Shown: positions 16,513-24,107 of the stretch, piece after piece
Layout of the letters: every line of letters starts with the position of its first letter
Position numbering within the stretch: position 1 is the stretch's first letter
Assembly: GCA_945865525.1 (NCBI GenBank)
Contig: CAMBDY010000018.1
Coordinates: 1-37,299 of the forward strand
Length of the DNA: 37,299 bases
Direction: 5' to 3'
DNA from: Nitrospira lenta
GTDB taxonomy: Bacteria; Nitrospirota; Nitrospiria; Nitrospirales; Nitrospiraceae
Position numbers and translations under genes: made by a program
The notes under the pieces: model-generated
Seen by the model: only the letters and a program-made list of their open reading frames with translations
What the model was told of the DNA's origin: nothing
Database searches by the model: none

Positions 16513-17220
16513 ATGGCCGAGTCGATCAGGGAATCGCTGGTCCAGTATTCCAGTGACAAGGTGACGATGCGGGCCTATGTAGGGGCCCCGCAGACGAAGG
16601 AACGGCGCCCTGCGATCATCGTGATTCAGGAATGGTGGGGGCTGACCGACCATATCAAGGACGTAGCGCGCCGCTATGCGGCTGAGGGTTACGTGGCGAT
16701 CGCTCCAGATCTCTACTCGCGGCTGGGCCATGCGCTCACGACCGATCCTGGCGAGGCAGGCAAGCTGATGGGGACGCTGGAGCAGGAAGACGGCTTGAAA
16801 GATTTGAACGCCACAGTGGCTTACTTGAAGTCTGCCCCAGAAGTTGATGCTACTAAGATTGGTGTCACAGGATTTTGCATGGGAGGGGGCTATGCCCTTA
16901 TGCTGGCCTGCGTAAACAAGGACATCAAGGCCGCTGTGCCTTTCTATGGGCAAGTGCCGAACCCTGATACGCCTCTGCAACAGCTGTCGGCTCCGGTGTT
17001 GTATTTCTATGGAGAGGATGATGGCTGGATTAGAAAAATAGATGTTCAACGGCTCGCGGCAGGTTTCAAGAAGTATGATAAGTCCGGTGAGATCAAGACC
17101 TATCCTGGGGCACCTCATGCGTTCTTTCGGGATACGGATACAACGGTGTATCGGCCTGAAGCGGCCAAAGACGCTTGGGTTCGCGCCACAGCATTTTTCA
17201 ATCAGCACTTGAAATCCTAG
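16513..17220 (+). CDS. Dienelactone hydrolase family protein (235 aa)
   Basis: This is an alpha/beta hydrolase of the DLH type, which uses a Cys-His-Asp triad. The nucleophile elbow GFCMGGGY places Cys at residue 122. Glu40 (VIQEWWGL), Asp170 (YGEDDGW) and His202 (GAPHAFF) complete the expected active site. There is no signal peptide, so it is cytoplasmic. Classical members open dienelactones in chlorocatechol breakdown, but no aromatic-degradation genes are nearby and the real substrate is unknown. The start is supported by AGAGA a few bases upstream. It follows tldE by eight bases. Confidence 0.92.
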   Translation: MAESIRESLVQYSSDKVTMRAYVGAPQTKERRPAIIVIQEWWGLTDHIKDVARRYAAEGYVAIAPDLYSRLGHALTTDPGEAGKLMGTLEQEDGLKDLNATVAYLKSAPEVDATKIGVTGFCMGGGYALMLACVNKDIKAAVPFYGQVPNPDTPLQQLSAPVLYFYGEDDGWIRKIDVQRLAAGFKKYDKSGEIKTYPGAPHAFFRDTDTTVYRPEAAKDAWVRATAFFNQHLKS

Positions 17221-17235
17221 AGGAGTCACCAGCAC

Positions 17236-17694
17236 ATGCCCCTTGATGTCGAACTTGGAAAGGTCATGCTCCAGTTGATCACGTCGCGATACGACGACCG
17301 GCATTGGCGCAAGAGGATCGAGAAGACTCTCGGCCTGCCGCAATCCGGTGTTGGGGATTCGTCGCAGCAGCAGATCTTCATGTATCTTAAGCTGGGGCTC
17401 AAGGCCTACAAATCTCGCCGCGCTGATCCGGACTCCTGGATTGTCGGAGGTTATGCGACGAAAGAAATTATCGAGCGGGCAAAGTTTCAGCCTCAGGTGG
17501 TCGGGCCTGACATTACAAAGGACGAGGTAGCCTTTCTCGGTATCGATCCCGGGAAAGAGATTGATGAAGCTTGGTGGGATGAGATGCTGGTGTCCTGGTT
17601 CGATGTGCCTGAGGAAGAGCAGCCTGCAGACTTAGCAGAGGAGTCCGAGGCAGACTCTGAGTCAGCTTCTTCTGCCAAGGCTGAGAACGTATAA
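17236..17694 (+). CDS. Hypothetical protein with acidic tail (152 aa)
   Basis: No family is recognised. The first 110 residues look like a compact, mostly helical domain (VMLQLITSRYDDRHWRKR, then IFMYLKLGLKAYKSRR and an aromatic-rich EAWWDEMLVSWFDV). The last 28 residues are Glu, Ser and Ala and probably disordered. There is no signal or membrane segment. The ATG is preceded by AGGAG at a normal distance, 15 bases after the hydrolase gene, so it is probably the last gene of the tldD operon. Confidence 0.7.
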   Translation: MPLDVELGKVMLQLITSRYDDRHWRKRIEKTLGLPQSGVGDSSQQQIFMYLKLGLKAYKSRRADPDSWIVGGYATKEIIERAKFQPQVVGPDITKDEVAFLGIDPGKEIDEAWWDEMLVSWFDVPEEEQPADLAEESEADSESASSAKAENV

Positions 17695-18036
17695 TCTCGA
17701 CCACACTTCGAGCCTGTTAGAGCAGCCCTATCTAAGTCCCTGCGATCGCTTAGTGCCACGGTTGAGAGCTGAGATCTAAGCTGCTTGGGGCTCGACCCGT
17801 TTTTCCTAGCGGTCCAGCAGCTCCTATAGTTTTGGAAGTTTTCATGACGTGGCTCGAGGGTGCTGCCTTGGTGTAAGGCTGCGGCAGAATACAGCAAGGG
17901 GAATAGCACAAAATCTTTGATATAGACGAGCCTGCCCGCAAACCTTTCTAATTCTCATTTTTTGTTCCAGTAACGCTTGCGTCGCCCAATTCCCTAACGT
18001 GCAGGGGGGCTTCAGGCGCTGATTTTGGTCATTCTG
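17695..18036. other. Convergent intergenic region
   Basis: No gene is supported in these 342 bases between convergent genes. A short GGG-ctcga-CCC stem followed by GTTTTT near 17788-17804 could act as a weak plus-strand terminator. No hairpin serving the minus-strand hpnE transcript is evident. Confidence 0.4.
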
Positions 18037-19362
18037 CTAGCGGCGGAGGATGGCATCGGCAGAACAGTTGCCGCTGACAATAGCGCTTTCATGGTTGGGC
18101 GGCCAGCCGGTATCGGTCCAGGCACCGGCTACGAGGAAGTTGGTGATCGGACTGCGCTGGATGGGCCGATGGAATTTAGCTCCGGGTCTGAGGGAAAGGA
18201 TGGCATTGGGAATCGTTCGCCGGCGAATTGCCGTGATCGTGCTCTCAGGACGGAGAAGTCCCAAGGATCTGAGCAGGTTAGGAATCAGCACTTCAAGCTC
18301 GGAGCTCAGCTGAGACTGGGCGAAGCGGTTGTCGGCTGTGGTAAACGAAAAGCTGGTGCGATCTGGTTCGCTTCTTGTAACGAGTACCGAGTGAAAGGCC
18401 GTGTTGCCCAACAGGATAAGGCGAGGGGTGGCACAGGGCTGTTCTGTTTCTGTCAGGATGATGGTCCTGTCGGATGACTCCAGTAATGTGAGTTGCTGAA
18501 AGTAGGCGTAGCAGGTTAGCCATCGCTCTGGAATCAAGGGCGTCAGTTGCTGGGGGGACAGGGCGCTGATGTACCAATCAGCCTGGAGCAGGGAGCCATC
18601 CTTTAGCAGCACGCCGGCGATGCGATCGCGGGCATAGCGAAGTTCAATAGCTTCAGCATTGCGGAGGATAGTGGTGCCGGCCTTGGTCAGCGCCTGGGTG
18701 ATCGGTGGTACGAGGCATGTCTGCAGCGAATTCTGCATGATCGAAATACGGCTATCACAAAGATTTTTCAGGAACAGGGGTTTCACGGAATTTACGAATG
18801 CATCCGCTGACAGCGTGCAGAGATCGTTGCCTGTGAGCCATTGCGCGATAGGATTCCAGACCGTACGACATGTGCGCATAGTCTGTCCCAGCGTCGCAAG
18901 CCATTCCTCAGCAGTGCGTTGCTCCAGGTCGGTAGGTAGTAGCTCGTTGCCCTCCCACAACCGTTCCAGCCAGGATACCAATTGCCATCGTTCGTTCCAG
19001 GGGAGGCCGGTAAATCTCAGGAGATTTACCCCAATATGCAGGGAAACCGGGAGTTTGATCCTGGGGTAACGGATAAGTGAATGATCGGGGAGGCGAAACT
19101 CTAACGGGATGCTGATGGGGGCTCGCTGTGATGGATCGACATGGAGTGCCTGCAGTAAGGCTCGCGTGTTGTCATGGCAGCCTAGGATGGTGAAACATTC
19201 AGGCCCCTCGTGAGGCGGCTTGCCTGTGGAGGTGCCTTCCAGGGGAGTGGGTCGATCAACGATGGTGATTCGATAGTTTTGATTGGCGAGGCGGTAGGCG
19301 GCGGTGAGCCCGGCTAGGCCTCCACCAAGAATCACAACAGACTGAGTGTGTGGGGCTGTCAC
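18037..19362 (-). CDS. hpnE: Hydroxysqualene dehydroxylase-like FAD enzyme (HpnE)
   Basis: This is an FAD-dependent amine-oxidase-fold enzyme. The dinucleotide-binding motif VVILGGGLAGLTAAYRLA is at residues 9-26, and the C-terminal FAD segment FLVAGAWTDTGWPPNHESAI is typical of phytoene-desaturase relatives. HpnE reduces hydroxysqualene to squalene, the last step of the HpnCDE route to hopanoids. The 441 residues fit. The start is GTG and overlaps the hpnD stop by four bases (GTGA). Its pairing with hpnD supports HpnE over a carotenoid enzyme. The dinucleotide motif is followed by a short acidic strand end (IVD), as expected. Confidence 0.9.
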   Translation of the reverse strand: MTAPHTQSVVILGGGLAGLTAAYRLANQNYRITIVDRPTPLEGTSTGKPPHEGPECFTILGCHDNTRALLQALHVDPSQRAPISIPLEFRLPDHSLIRYPRIKLPVSLHIGVNLLRFTGLPWNERWQLVSWLERLWEGNELLPTDLEQRTAEEWLATLGQTMRTCRTVWNPIAQWLTGNDLCTLSADAFVNSVKPLFLKNLCDSRISIMQNSLQTCLVPPITQALTKAGTTILRNAEAIELRYARDRIAGVLLKDGSLLQADWYISALSPQQLTPLIPERWLTCYAYFQQLTLLESSDRTIILTETEQPCATPRLILLGNTAFHSVLVTRSEPDRTSFSFTTADNRFAQSQLSSELEVLIPNLLRSLGLLRPESTITAIRRRTIPNAILSLRPGAKFHRPIQRSPITNFLVAGAWTDTGWPPNHESAIVSGNCSADAILRR

Positions 19363-20228
19363 GAGAATCTGGAGTGGAGCCAGACGCCAGCAGCGAGGGT
19401 TAGCCGATGGGTTGTAGAGAGCCGGACGCGCGGGCCAAATATCCGATGAGCCGGGTTGTCGATTTTTTTGAGAATACGAAAATACACAGATCGCATGATC
19501 TCTGAAACGGCTAGCGCTCGCCGGTCTTGCGCAGGCAGGGCCTCGAACGCCGTCTGTGCTTTGCCATAGTACTCATAGGCCTTGGCCGCTTCGAAGTGGA
19601 GTAACGTATGGAGTGCCTCATTCTCTTGTTGCTGGAGGATCATCGTCTCGGTGCAGCCAAATTGCTGGAGGTCTTCTTGCGGTAGATAGATGCGACCTTG
19701 GGCTGCGTCTGTCCCGATGTCCCGCAGAATGTTCGTGAGCTGGAAGGCCATGCCGAGACTGACAGCGTAGTCTTGCGCCCTGGCCGACGTCGGCCCGAAG
19801 ATATGGAGGCAGATCAGTCCCACGACCGAGGCGACGCGATAGCAATAGAGCGAGAGGTCTTGCATCGAGGCGTATCGCGAGGCCGACAGATCCATGCCCA
19901 CGCCCTTGATTAGTTCTTCAAAATAGGCTCGTGGGATGGACAGTCTTCTCACATGGTGAGCCAGACTGATGGTCACAGGGAAGGTCGGCGTCCCTTCGTA
20001 GGCAGCCTGAAGCTCATCCCACCACCGCTGCAGTTCCGTGGAGGGATTGCTGCCCGTCGGAGGGTCATCGACGGCATTGTCCACCTCCTTGCAGAAGGCG
20101 TAGATCGTGTACATGGCGGCGCGCCGTTTTCTTGAGAGGAAGAGGAAGGAGTAATAGAAATTGCTCCCACTTTTTTTGGTGAGAGTCGTACAGTAGGCTT
20201 GTGCTTTTTCTGTGGAGAGTAGGGTCAT
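19359..20228 (-). CDS. hpnD: Presqualene diphosphate synthase (HpnD)
   Basis: This is a squalene/phytoene synthase family enzyme that condenses two farnesyl diphosphates to presqualene diphosphate. The first Asp-rich motif is EVDNAVDD (48-55) and the second NILRDIGTDAAQGRIYLP (166-183), with Asp170 and Asp174. The 289 residues fit HpnD. No hpnC, the enzyme that turns presqualene diphosphate into hydroxysqualene, is in the window; usually hpnC, hpnD and hpnE are neighbours. The start is ATG at 20228, 12 bases after the HAD gene. Phytoene synthase is the alternative, but the HpnE partner argues for squalene. Confidence 0.92.
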   Translation of the reverse strand: MTLLSTEKAQAYCTTLTKKSGSNFYYSFLFLSRKRRAAMYTIYAFCKEVDNAVDDPPTGSNPSTELQRWWDELQAAYEGTPTFPVTISLAHHVRRLSIPRAYFEELIKGVGMDLSASRYASMQDLSLYCYRVASVVGLICLHIFGPTSARAQDYAVSLGMAFQLTNILRDIGTDAAQGRIYLPQEDLQQFGCTETMILQQQENEALHTLLHFEAAKAYEYYGKAQTAFEALPAQDRRALAVSEIMRSVYFRILKKIDNPAHRIFGPRVRLSTTHRLTLAAGVWLHSRFS

Positions 20229-20240
20229 CGTGCTCAGCTC

Positions 20241-20936
20241 TTATGTCTTCGGCCACAAGCGTTCACGGAGTTCGCTGAGGCGAACTTGTGAAAGGCTTGG
20301 GGCGACTGCATGGGCTTCATGCAGATCTTGGATGGTGTGAGTGTTTGCGATGGCAAGAACCTTCATGCTTGCGGCTTTTGCGGCGCGAAGGCCTGGGATA
20401 GAATCCTCAATCACCAAACAGGATTCCGAGACAATGGTCTGATTCTGGCGTTGTCGATTTAGGGCAGCCATGGCATGGAGAAAAGGCTCTGGGTTAGGCT
20501 TCCCCTTGGCGACGTCCTCTGCGCCGGTGATATGGAGGAAGGCGTTTCTGAGCCCTGCCTGTTCAAGGATAAACTCGATTTCATGGCGAAGCGCGCCCGA
20601 CGCAATGGCCAAGGGATAGGCGGCAGCAGCTTCGGCCACAAACTCGCGCACACCCGGGAAAATGACCAGATGGTCCTTGACCGATTCCAAGTAAGCCTGC
20701 GCTTTCCGTTGCATGAGTGGCTCGACGACCGAGGGGTGGGCGGGACGTTGGTGGGCTGTCAGCGCTGCGATAAAGCATCCGCGATCATCATAGCCTAGAT
20801 AGTTGGCGTAGTAGTCCGACTCGTTCAGGCTGATGTCGATTTCAGCGAGCGTCAGACGGAGGGCAGCGAAATGGAGAGGCTCGCTGTCCGCGATGACTCC
20901 GTCGAAGTCAAAAATGATTGCTGAAAGGGTGTTCAT
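20241..20936 (-). CDS. HAD-family phosphatase, beta-phosphoglucomutase-like (231 aa)
   Basis: This is a haloacid dehalogenase superfamily hydrolase with an alpha-helical cap. Motif I is DFDGVIADS with nucleophile Asp10 and acid/base Asp12. Motif II is the Ser in IASGAL, motif III the Lys in GKPNPEPF, and motif IV VIEDSIPGLRAA. Relatives dephosphorylate sugar phosphates or phosphoglycolate; the substrate here is not predictable. The ATG at 20936 begins the domain directly; the 39-codon upstream extension overlaps the neighbouring gene and is rejected. No clear Shine-Dalgarno is visible. Its position before hpnD-hpnE may be functional or only operon sharing. Confidence 0.9.
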   Translation of the reverse strand: MNTLSAIIFDFDGVIADSEPLHFAALRLTLAEIDISLNESDYYANYLGYDDRGCFIAALTAHQRPAHPSVVEPLMQRKAQAYLESVKDHLVIFPGVREFVAEAAAAYPLAIASGALRHEIEFILEQAGLRNAFLHITGAEDVAKGKPNPEPFLHAMAALNRQRQNQTIVSESCLVIEDSIPGLRAAKAASMKVLAIANTHTIQDLHEAHAVAPSLSQVRLSELRERLWPKT

Positions 20937-20986
20937 GATGACTGTATTGACAATGTGGCCAGTCTGCGCAAGCAGGCATGTGCGGC

Positions 20987-21559
20987 TCAGCGTTTCACTT
21001 GAAGGCGTTTCTCCGACACCCAGCCCTTGGTGCCTTCGTCGGTGCGCACCCAATACATCCAGCCGCCTGGCTGGATGTCTCCGTCTAGGACGGTCATGGT
21101 TATTCCGGGATGAACGAGTGGTCCAGGCTTGGTGCTGGTGGCATCTTCATATAACAGAAGGCTTTCATCGGGCGCATTCAGATTTGTGATGACGGTTACT
21201 TTTTGTTCTTCGCCGAATAGAGGAGCAGGAAGGGGCTCTTCCGGTGGAGCTAGTTTTGCTGCGACTGGTGGCTGTGGTGCAAGTTCACTCAAGGGGGGGG
21301 TCAACCATACTGCCAGCATCTCGGGCTTCATGACGGCGAGATAGGCCATGCCGACCAGAAGGGATAGAAAAATCCAGAGGATCGGGCCGCTGCCTTTTGA
21401 TTTCTTGTGAGGAGACAGTGGGCCAGTTGCTCGCGTGGGGGTCGTTTGATCAAGCTCCTCTTCCGTAAACTCCAAGTCCGGATCCGGTTGGCGGGCGAAG
21501 AGGACGGTCCACTGAGAAGGATTCCCGACGGAGGTCAGGTTTCCAACGAGCACAGCCAT
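20987..21559 (-). CDS. Membrane-anchored SH3-like domain protein (190 aa)
   Basis: The first 55 residues are cytoplasmic and acidic, followed by a basic SPHKKSKGSG stretch and one membrane helix (GPILWIFLSLLVGMAYLAVM). A Pro/Ala-rich linker leads to a C-terminal bacterial SH3-like domain (VTVITNLNAPDESLLLYEDA through WVRTDEGTKGWVSEKRLQ). This is a single-span inner-membrane protein with the SH3 domain in the periplasm, a layout used for peptidoglycan or protein contacts. The ATG at 21559 has AAAGGTG upstream; the ATG nine codons earlier has weaker support. It precedes the HAD gene by 50 bases. The function is unknown. Confidence 0.75.
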   Translation of the reverse strand: MAVLVGNLTSVGNPSQWTVLFARQPDPDLEFTEEELDQTTPTRATGPLSPHKKSKGSGPILWIFLSLLVGMAYLAVMKPEMLAVWLTPPLSELAPQPPVAAKLAPPEEPLPAPLFGEEQKVTVITNLNAPDESLLLYEDATSTKPGPLVHPGITMTVLDGDIQPGGWMYWVRTDEGTKGWVSEKRLQVKR

Positions 21560-22200
21560 CGAGCACCTTTCTGCTGAGGGATTCAATCAGACGCCGGTCA
21601 CGTATTATTGAAAAATACTTATCATCATCGCCCAGTGCTGTCAATTTTGCGAGGTGTGCACCACTCGAGAGGCCTTGGTAGAAGCGTTGTGGAGGATGGC
21701 ATGAGAGAACTTGTTGCTCCTGGCTGTTGGACTGGAAGACGGTGAGGCTTTTGCCTCCGAGTCGGTAGGCACGGAGAAAGGCCTCCGCTATCTGGACCGA
21801 GTCGCCGCCGCCGGCAGATTGATGGTTTTCGAGATGCCATTGATCGAGAGGCGCCATGATTAGTCCTGCTTGCATCTTGATCGTCCGGTTCGGCAGAATG
21901 AGCGCCCACTGGCCGGTGATGATGAAATCCTATCTGAAGCATTCTGATCCCAAACGAAGATGCGACGCGCCTATCTCAATATTACGCAGCAGGTTGAGGC
22001 GGTCGTCACGAAGAGTGGCACCCACAATGGGATGCGGTGGAGGGCGTGTTAGTGAAGGTGACTGGCGCGGCAGTCCTCGGTTGTGCGACTGCGAGCCTGG
22101 ACCTTGTCGGAAGATACTACTGAGTCACTTGCTACCATAAGGAAAAGTTTGGCAACATGAGCCCAGCAATATACCCCTATGTCATTAGGAGTTTGTTTAT
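21560..22200. other. Divergent region with decayed coding remnants
   Basis: These 641 bases separate the SH3 gene from the gene at 22201. A yjbQ-type fragment lies at 21922-22052. A minus-strand open frame (start near 21857, running into the SH3 gene) has coding-like third-position GC but no recognised domain. A plus-strand stretch from about 22001 to a TGA near 22125 also looks coding-like (WDAVEGVLVKVTGAAV) but has no start. The region looks like a gene graveyard. Confidence 0.45.
21922..22052 (+). pseudogene. Remnant of a YjbQ/UPF0047-type gene
   Basis: The frame from the ATG at 21922 reads MKSYLKHSDPKRR. After a frame change the text continues from 21960 as MRRAYLNITQQVEAVVTKSG and stops at 22052. 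Family members, from memory, start with MKSY-like residues and soon reach RRAY(V/L)NIT-Q-VE-SG. The rest of the domain, including the HTTA/HITAS region and the C-terminal barrel, is missing. It is therefore a truncated, frameshifted N-terminal relic. The family's activity is debated (thiamine phosphate synthase-like). The assignment rests on a short match. Confidence 0.45.
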
Positions 22201-23214
22201 ATGTTGAGTTGGTCTCGTCCTGACCCTCTCACGCGCGATCTCGTCCATTTGATCAATGCCAAGCGCCATGATCATGGCGATACCGACGCGGCGATCGATA
22301 CGCTACAAGCCTTTTTGGAGCAGGGGCGTGAGTACGATCTCCTCACAGTGTTGGCGGCGTTGGATGAGGATATGGCGGAATGGCTTTTCGACTTGCTCGC
22401 GGAGGCCTCCTGCTCGGTGATTCTTGATGGGCCGACCGATGCACCGCTATCCTATGCCATCATGGCAGCCTTGGAGCTGCCTCTCCAAGTCAACCTGTCC
22501 CATCCGCTCAAATTGAAAATCGATCCGGTTGCAACAGCGGATCTGTTACATCGGCATCTCCGTCTCTCTGCGGAGACGGTTGTGCGGGTGGAGTCCCGGC
22601 TACTGACCGATTCAACCTTGGAGCCGTTCAGCCTTCAGGGCTTGAACGATCACTTGGGTTCGGTGGCGGATTCCCAGCGGACCACGTCTATTGCAGCTCG
22701 GCTCTATCCACCCGTCGAAAGTACTGCGTTTCTGTTCTTTGAGTTGATTGGTATGCCGGATTCCGGATTGCCGGATGCGCTGGAGGACCGGCACCGCCGT
22801 GCTCTCCTCGAAGGTCTCGTCGAGCAATGCCCCGAGTTGGCCCTCGCCCCCGATATGCTTGAAGCGCCGGTTTATGCAGCCTATGCCATGTTCGATGCAC
22901 AAAACGCCGTGCGGCTCCATCGGTTGGCGGATGAGACTGCGGCGGTCTGGCGGGACCTAAATCCCCTCGTCCGTGCCCGCACGATCGTTCATCTCCATAC
23001 CCAATGTGGAAACGGCGTGTATATGCCAGTTTGGACTGATCTGTTCGATCCCGAATTGCCCGAAGACCATGGCCCGGTCTGGAGCTCTCCCGATGTGTGG
23101 GTGTTTACCGCTGATTTACCCATTGAATGGCCTGGGGAAATGTTGACCAACCGGCTCCTCGCCGAGGGTTGTACCAGATTCGAAAATCACATCATTGAAG
23201 CGCCAGAAAATTAA
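22201..23214 (+). CDS. Hypothetical cytoplasmic protein (337 aa)
   Basis: No family is recognised. The protein is acidic and largely helical, with repeated helix pairs (AIDTLQAFLEQGREYDLLTV, MAEWLFDLLAEA, DALEDRHRRALLEGLVEQ). There is no signal peptide or membrane span. The C-terminal third contains Trp-rich strands (PVWTDLFDPELPEDHGPVWS, then DLPIEWPGEML). The ATG is preceded by AGGAG with an eight-base spacer. It stands alone, convergent with the PHP gene 29 bases downstream. No catalytic motif is apparent, and I propose no function. Confidence 0.8.
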   Translation: MLSWSRPDPLTRDLVHLINAKRHDHGDTDAAIDTLQAFLEQGREYDLLTVLAALDEDMAEWLFDLLAEASCSVILDGPTDAPLSYAIMAALELPLQVNLSHPLKLKIDPVATADLLHRHLRLSAETVVRVESRLLTDSTLEPFSLQGLNDHLGSVADSQRTTSIAARLYPPVESTAFLFFELIGMPDSGLPDALEDRHRRALLEGLVEQCPELALAPDMLEAPVYAAYAMFDAQNAVRLHRLADETAAVWRDLNPLVRARTIVHLHTQCGNGVYMPVWTDLFDPELPEDHGPVWSSPDVWVFTADLPIEWPGEMLTNRLLAEGCTRFENHIIEAPEN

Positions 23215-23243
23215 TCATTGCTCAGGCAGAAAGCGGGATCTGG

Positions 23244-24107
23244 TTAGGAGGTGAGGAGGTAGGCTTGCGTTGCGGCCTTTCTGAGTGGCTCTAAGAGTTT
23301 TTCAGAAACCTTGAGGCCCCCTCGTCCGATGCCCACTTCAACATCCGGTTTGGTAATACCGTGGAAGTCGCTGCCGCCGGTTATTAGTAAATCCAGCTTT
23401 TTGGCCAGGCCGAGGTATTTTGTCGTCTGCCTCTTCGTGTGGGTGCTGTAGTGGACTTCGATACCACCAAGACCCGTGCTTTTTAAGGTCGCTAAGAGTG
23501 GCTCCAGATCTTCTCCTGCTGATGTGGCCCAGGTTGGATGGGCCAACACGGCGACGCCGCCTGCGGCCTTGATCCAGGTGATGGCCTCAGCCGGTTGGGG
23601 CAGTTCGCGCGCAACGTAGGCCGGGCGTCCGTTTGCCAGATACCGGTCGAAAGCTTCTTTGGCAGACTCAACATAGTGCTTTTCCATCAAGAGCCGTGCA
23701 ATATGAGGCCGGCCGACTGCATCAGTCCCGGCCAGCGTCTTAACCTCTTCATACGTCACATCTAGCCCCAAGGTACGCAGCCGTTCGATGATCTGCGGAT
23801 TGCGGCTATGTCGACTCGCGCGCAAGGTGCCCAGCCGTTGGTTTAGCGTCGGGTCTTGCCAGTTTAAGAAATAGCCCAAGATATGGAGTTCATTGTCGCC
23901 GATGCGGGAGCTGATCTCTACGCCGGGAATGATTTCAATACCCAGCTCGGCGCCGGTCGCGATGGCTTCGGGAATGCCGGAGACAATGTCATGGTCCGTG
24001 ATGGCCAGCGCAGTGACCGTGGCCCTGTGGGCGCGCCGAACCACTTCCGCCACTGAGAAGCTTCCATCTGAGTGGACTGTATGGAGGTGGAGGTCAATGC
24101 GACTCAT
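23244..24107 (-). CDS. PHP-domain phosphoesterase (287 aa)
   Basis: This is a stand-alone polymerase-and-histidinol-phosphatase fold metal hydrolase. The N-terminal motif is HLHTVHSDG (H7, H9, D14), followed by TDHD (37-40), the IIPGVEIS strand near residue 60, a central AHPTW, and the C-terminal GGSDFHG. Relatives include YciV/RNase AM and a 3',5'-nucleotide bisphosphate phosphatase, so the likely substrate is a nucleotide or short RNA 5' end; this is inference. The ATG overlaps the stop of the FolB fusion gene by four bases (ATGA), which suggests coupled translation. Confidence 0.9.
   Translation of the reverse strand: MSRIDLHLHTVHSDGSFSVAEVVRRAHRATVTALAITDHDIVSGIPEAIATGAELGIEIIPGVEISSRIGDNELHILGYFLNWQDPTLNQRLGTLRASRHSRNPQIIERLRTLGLDVTYEEVKTLAGTDAVGRPHIARLLMEKHYVESAKEAFDRYLANGRPAYVARELPQPAEAITWIKAAGGVAVLAHPTWATSAGEDLEPLLATLKSTGLGGIEVHYSTHTKRQTTKYLGLAKKLDLLITGGSDFHGITKPDVEVGIGRGGLKVSEKLLEPLRKAATQAYLLTS

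Noticed and set aside
21450-21875. Minus-strand 141-codon frame before the SH3 gene
   Set aside because: It overlaps the first 110 bases of the SH3 gene, has no recognised domain, and its C-terminal part is a shadow of that gene. The first half may be debris, so it is mentioned only in the gap entry.
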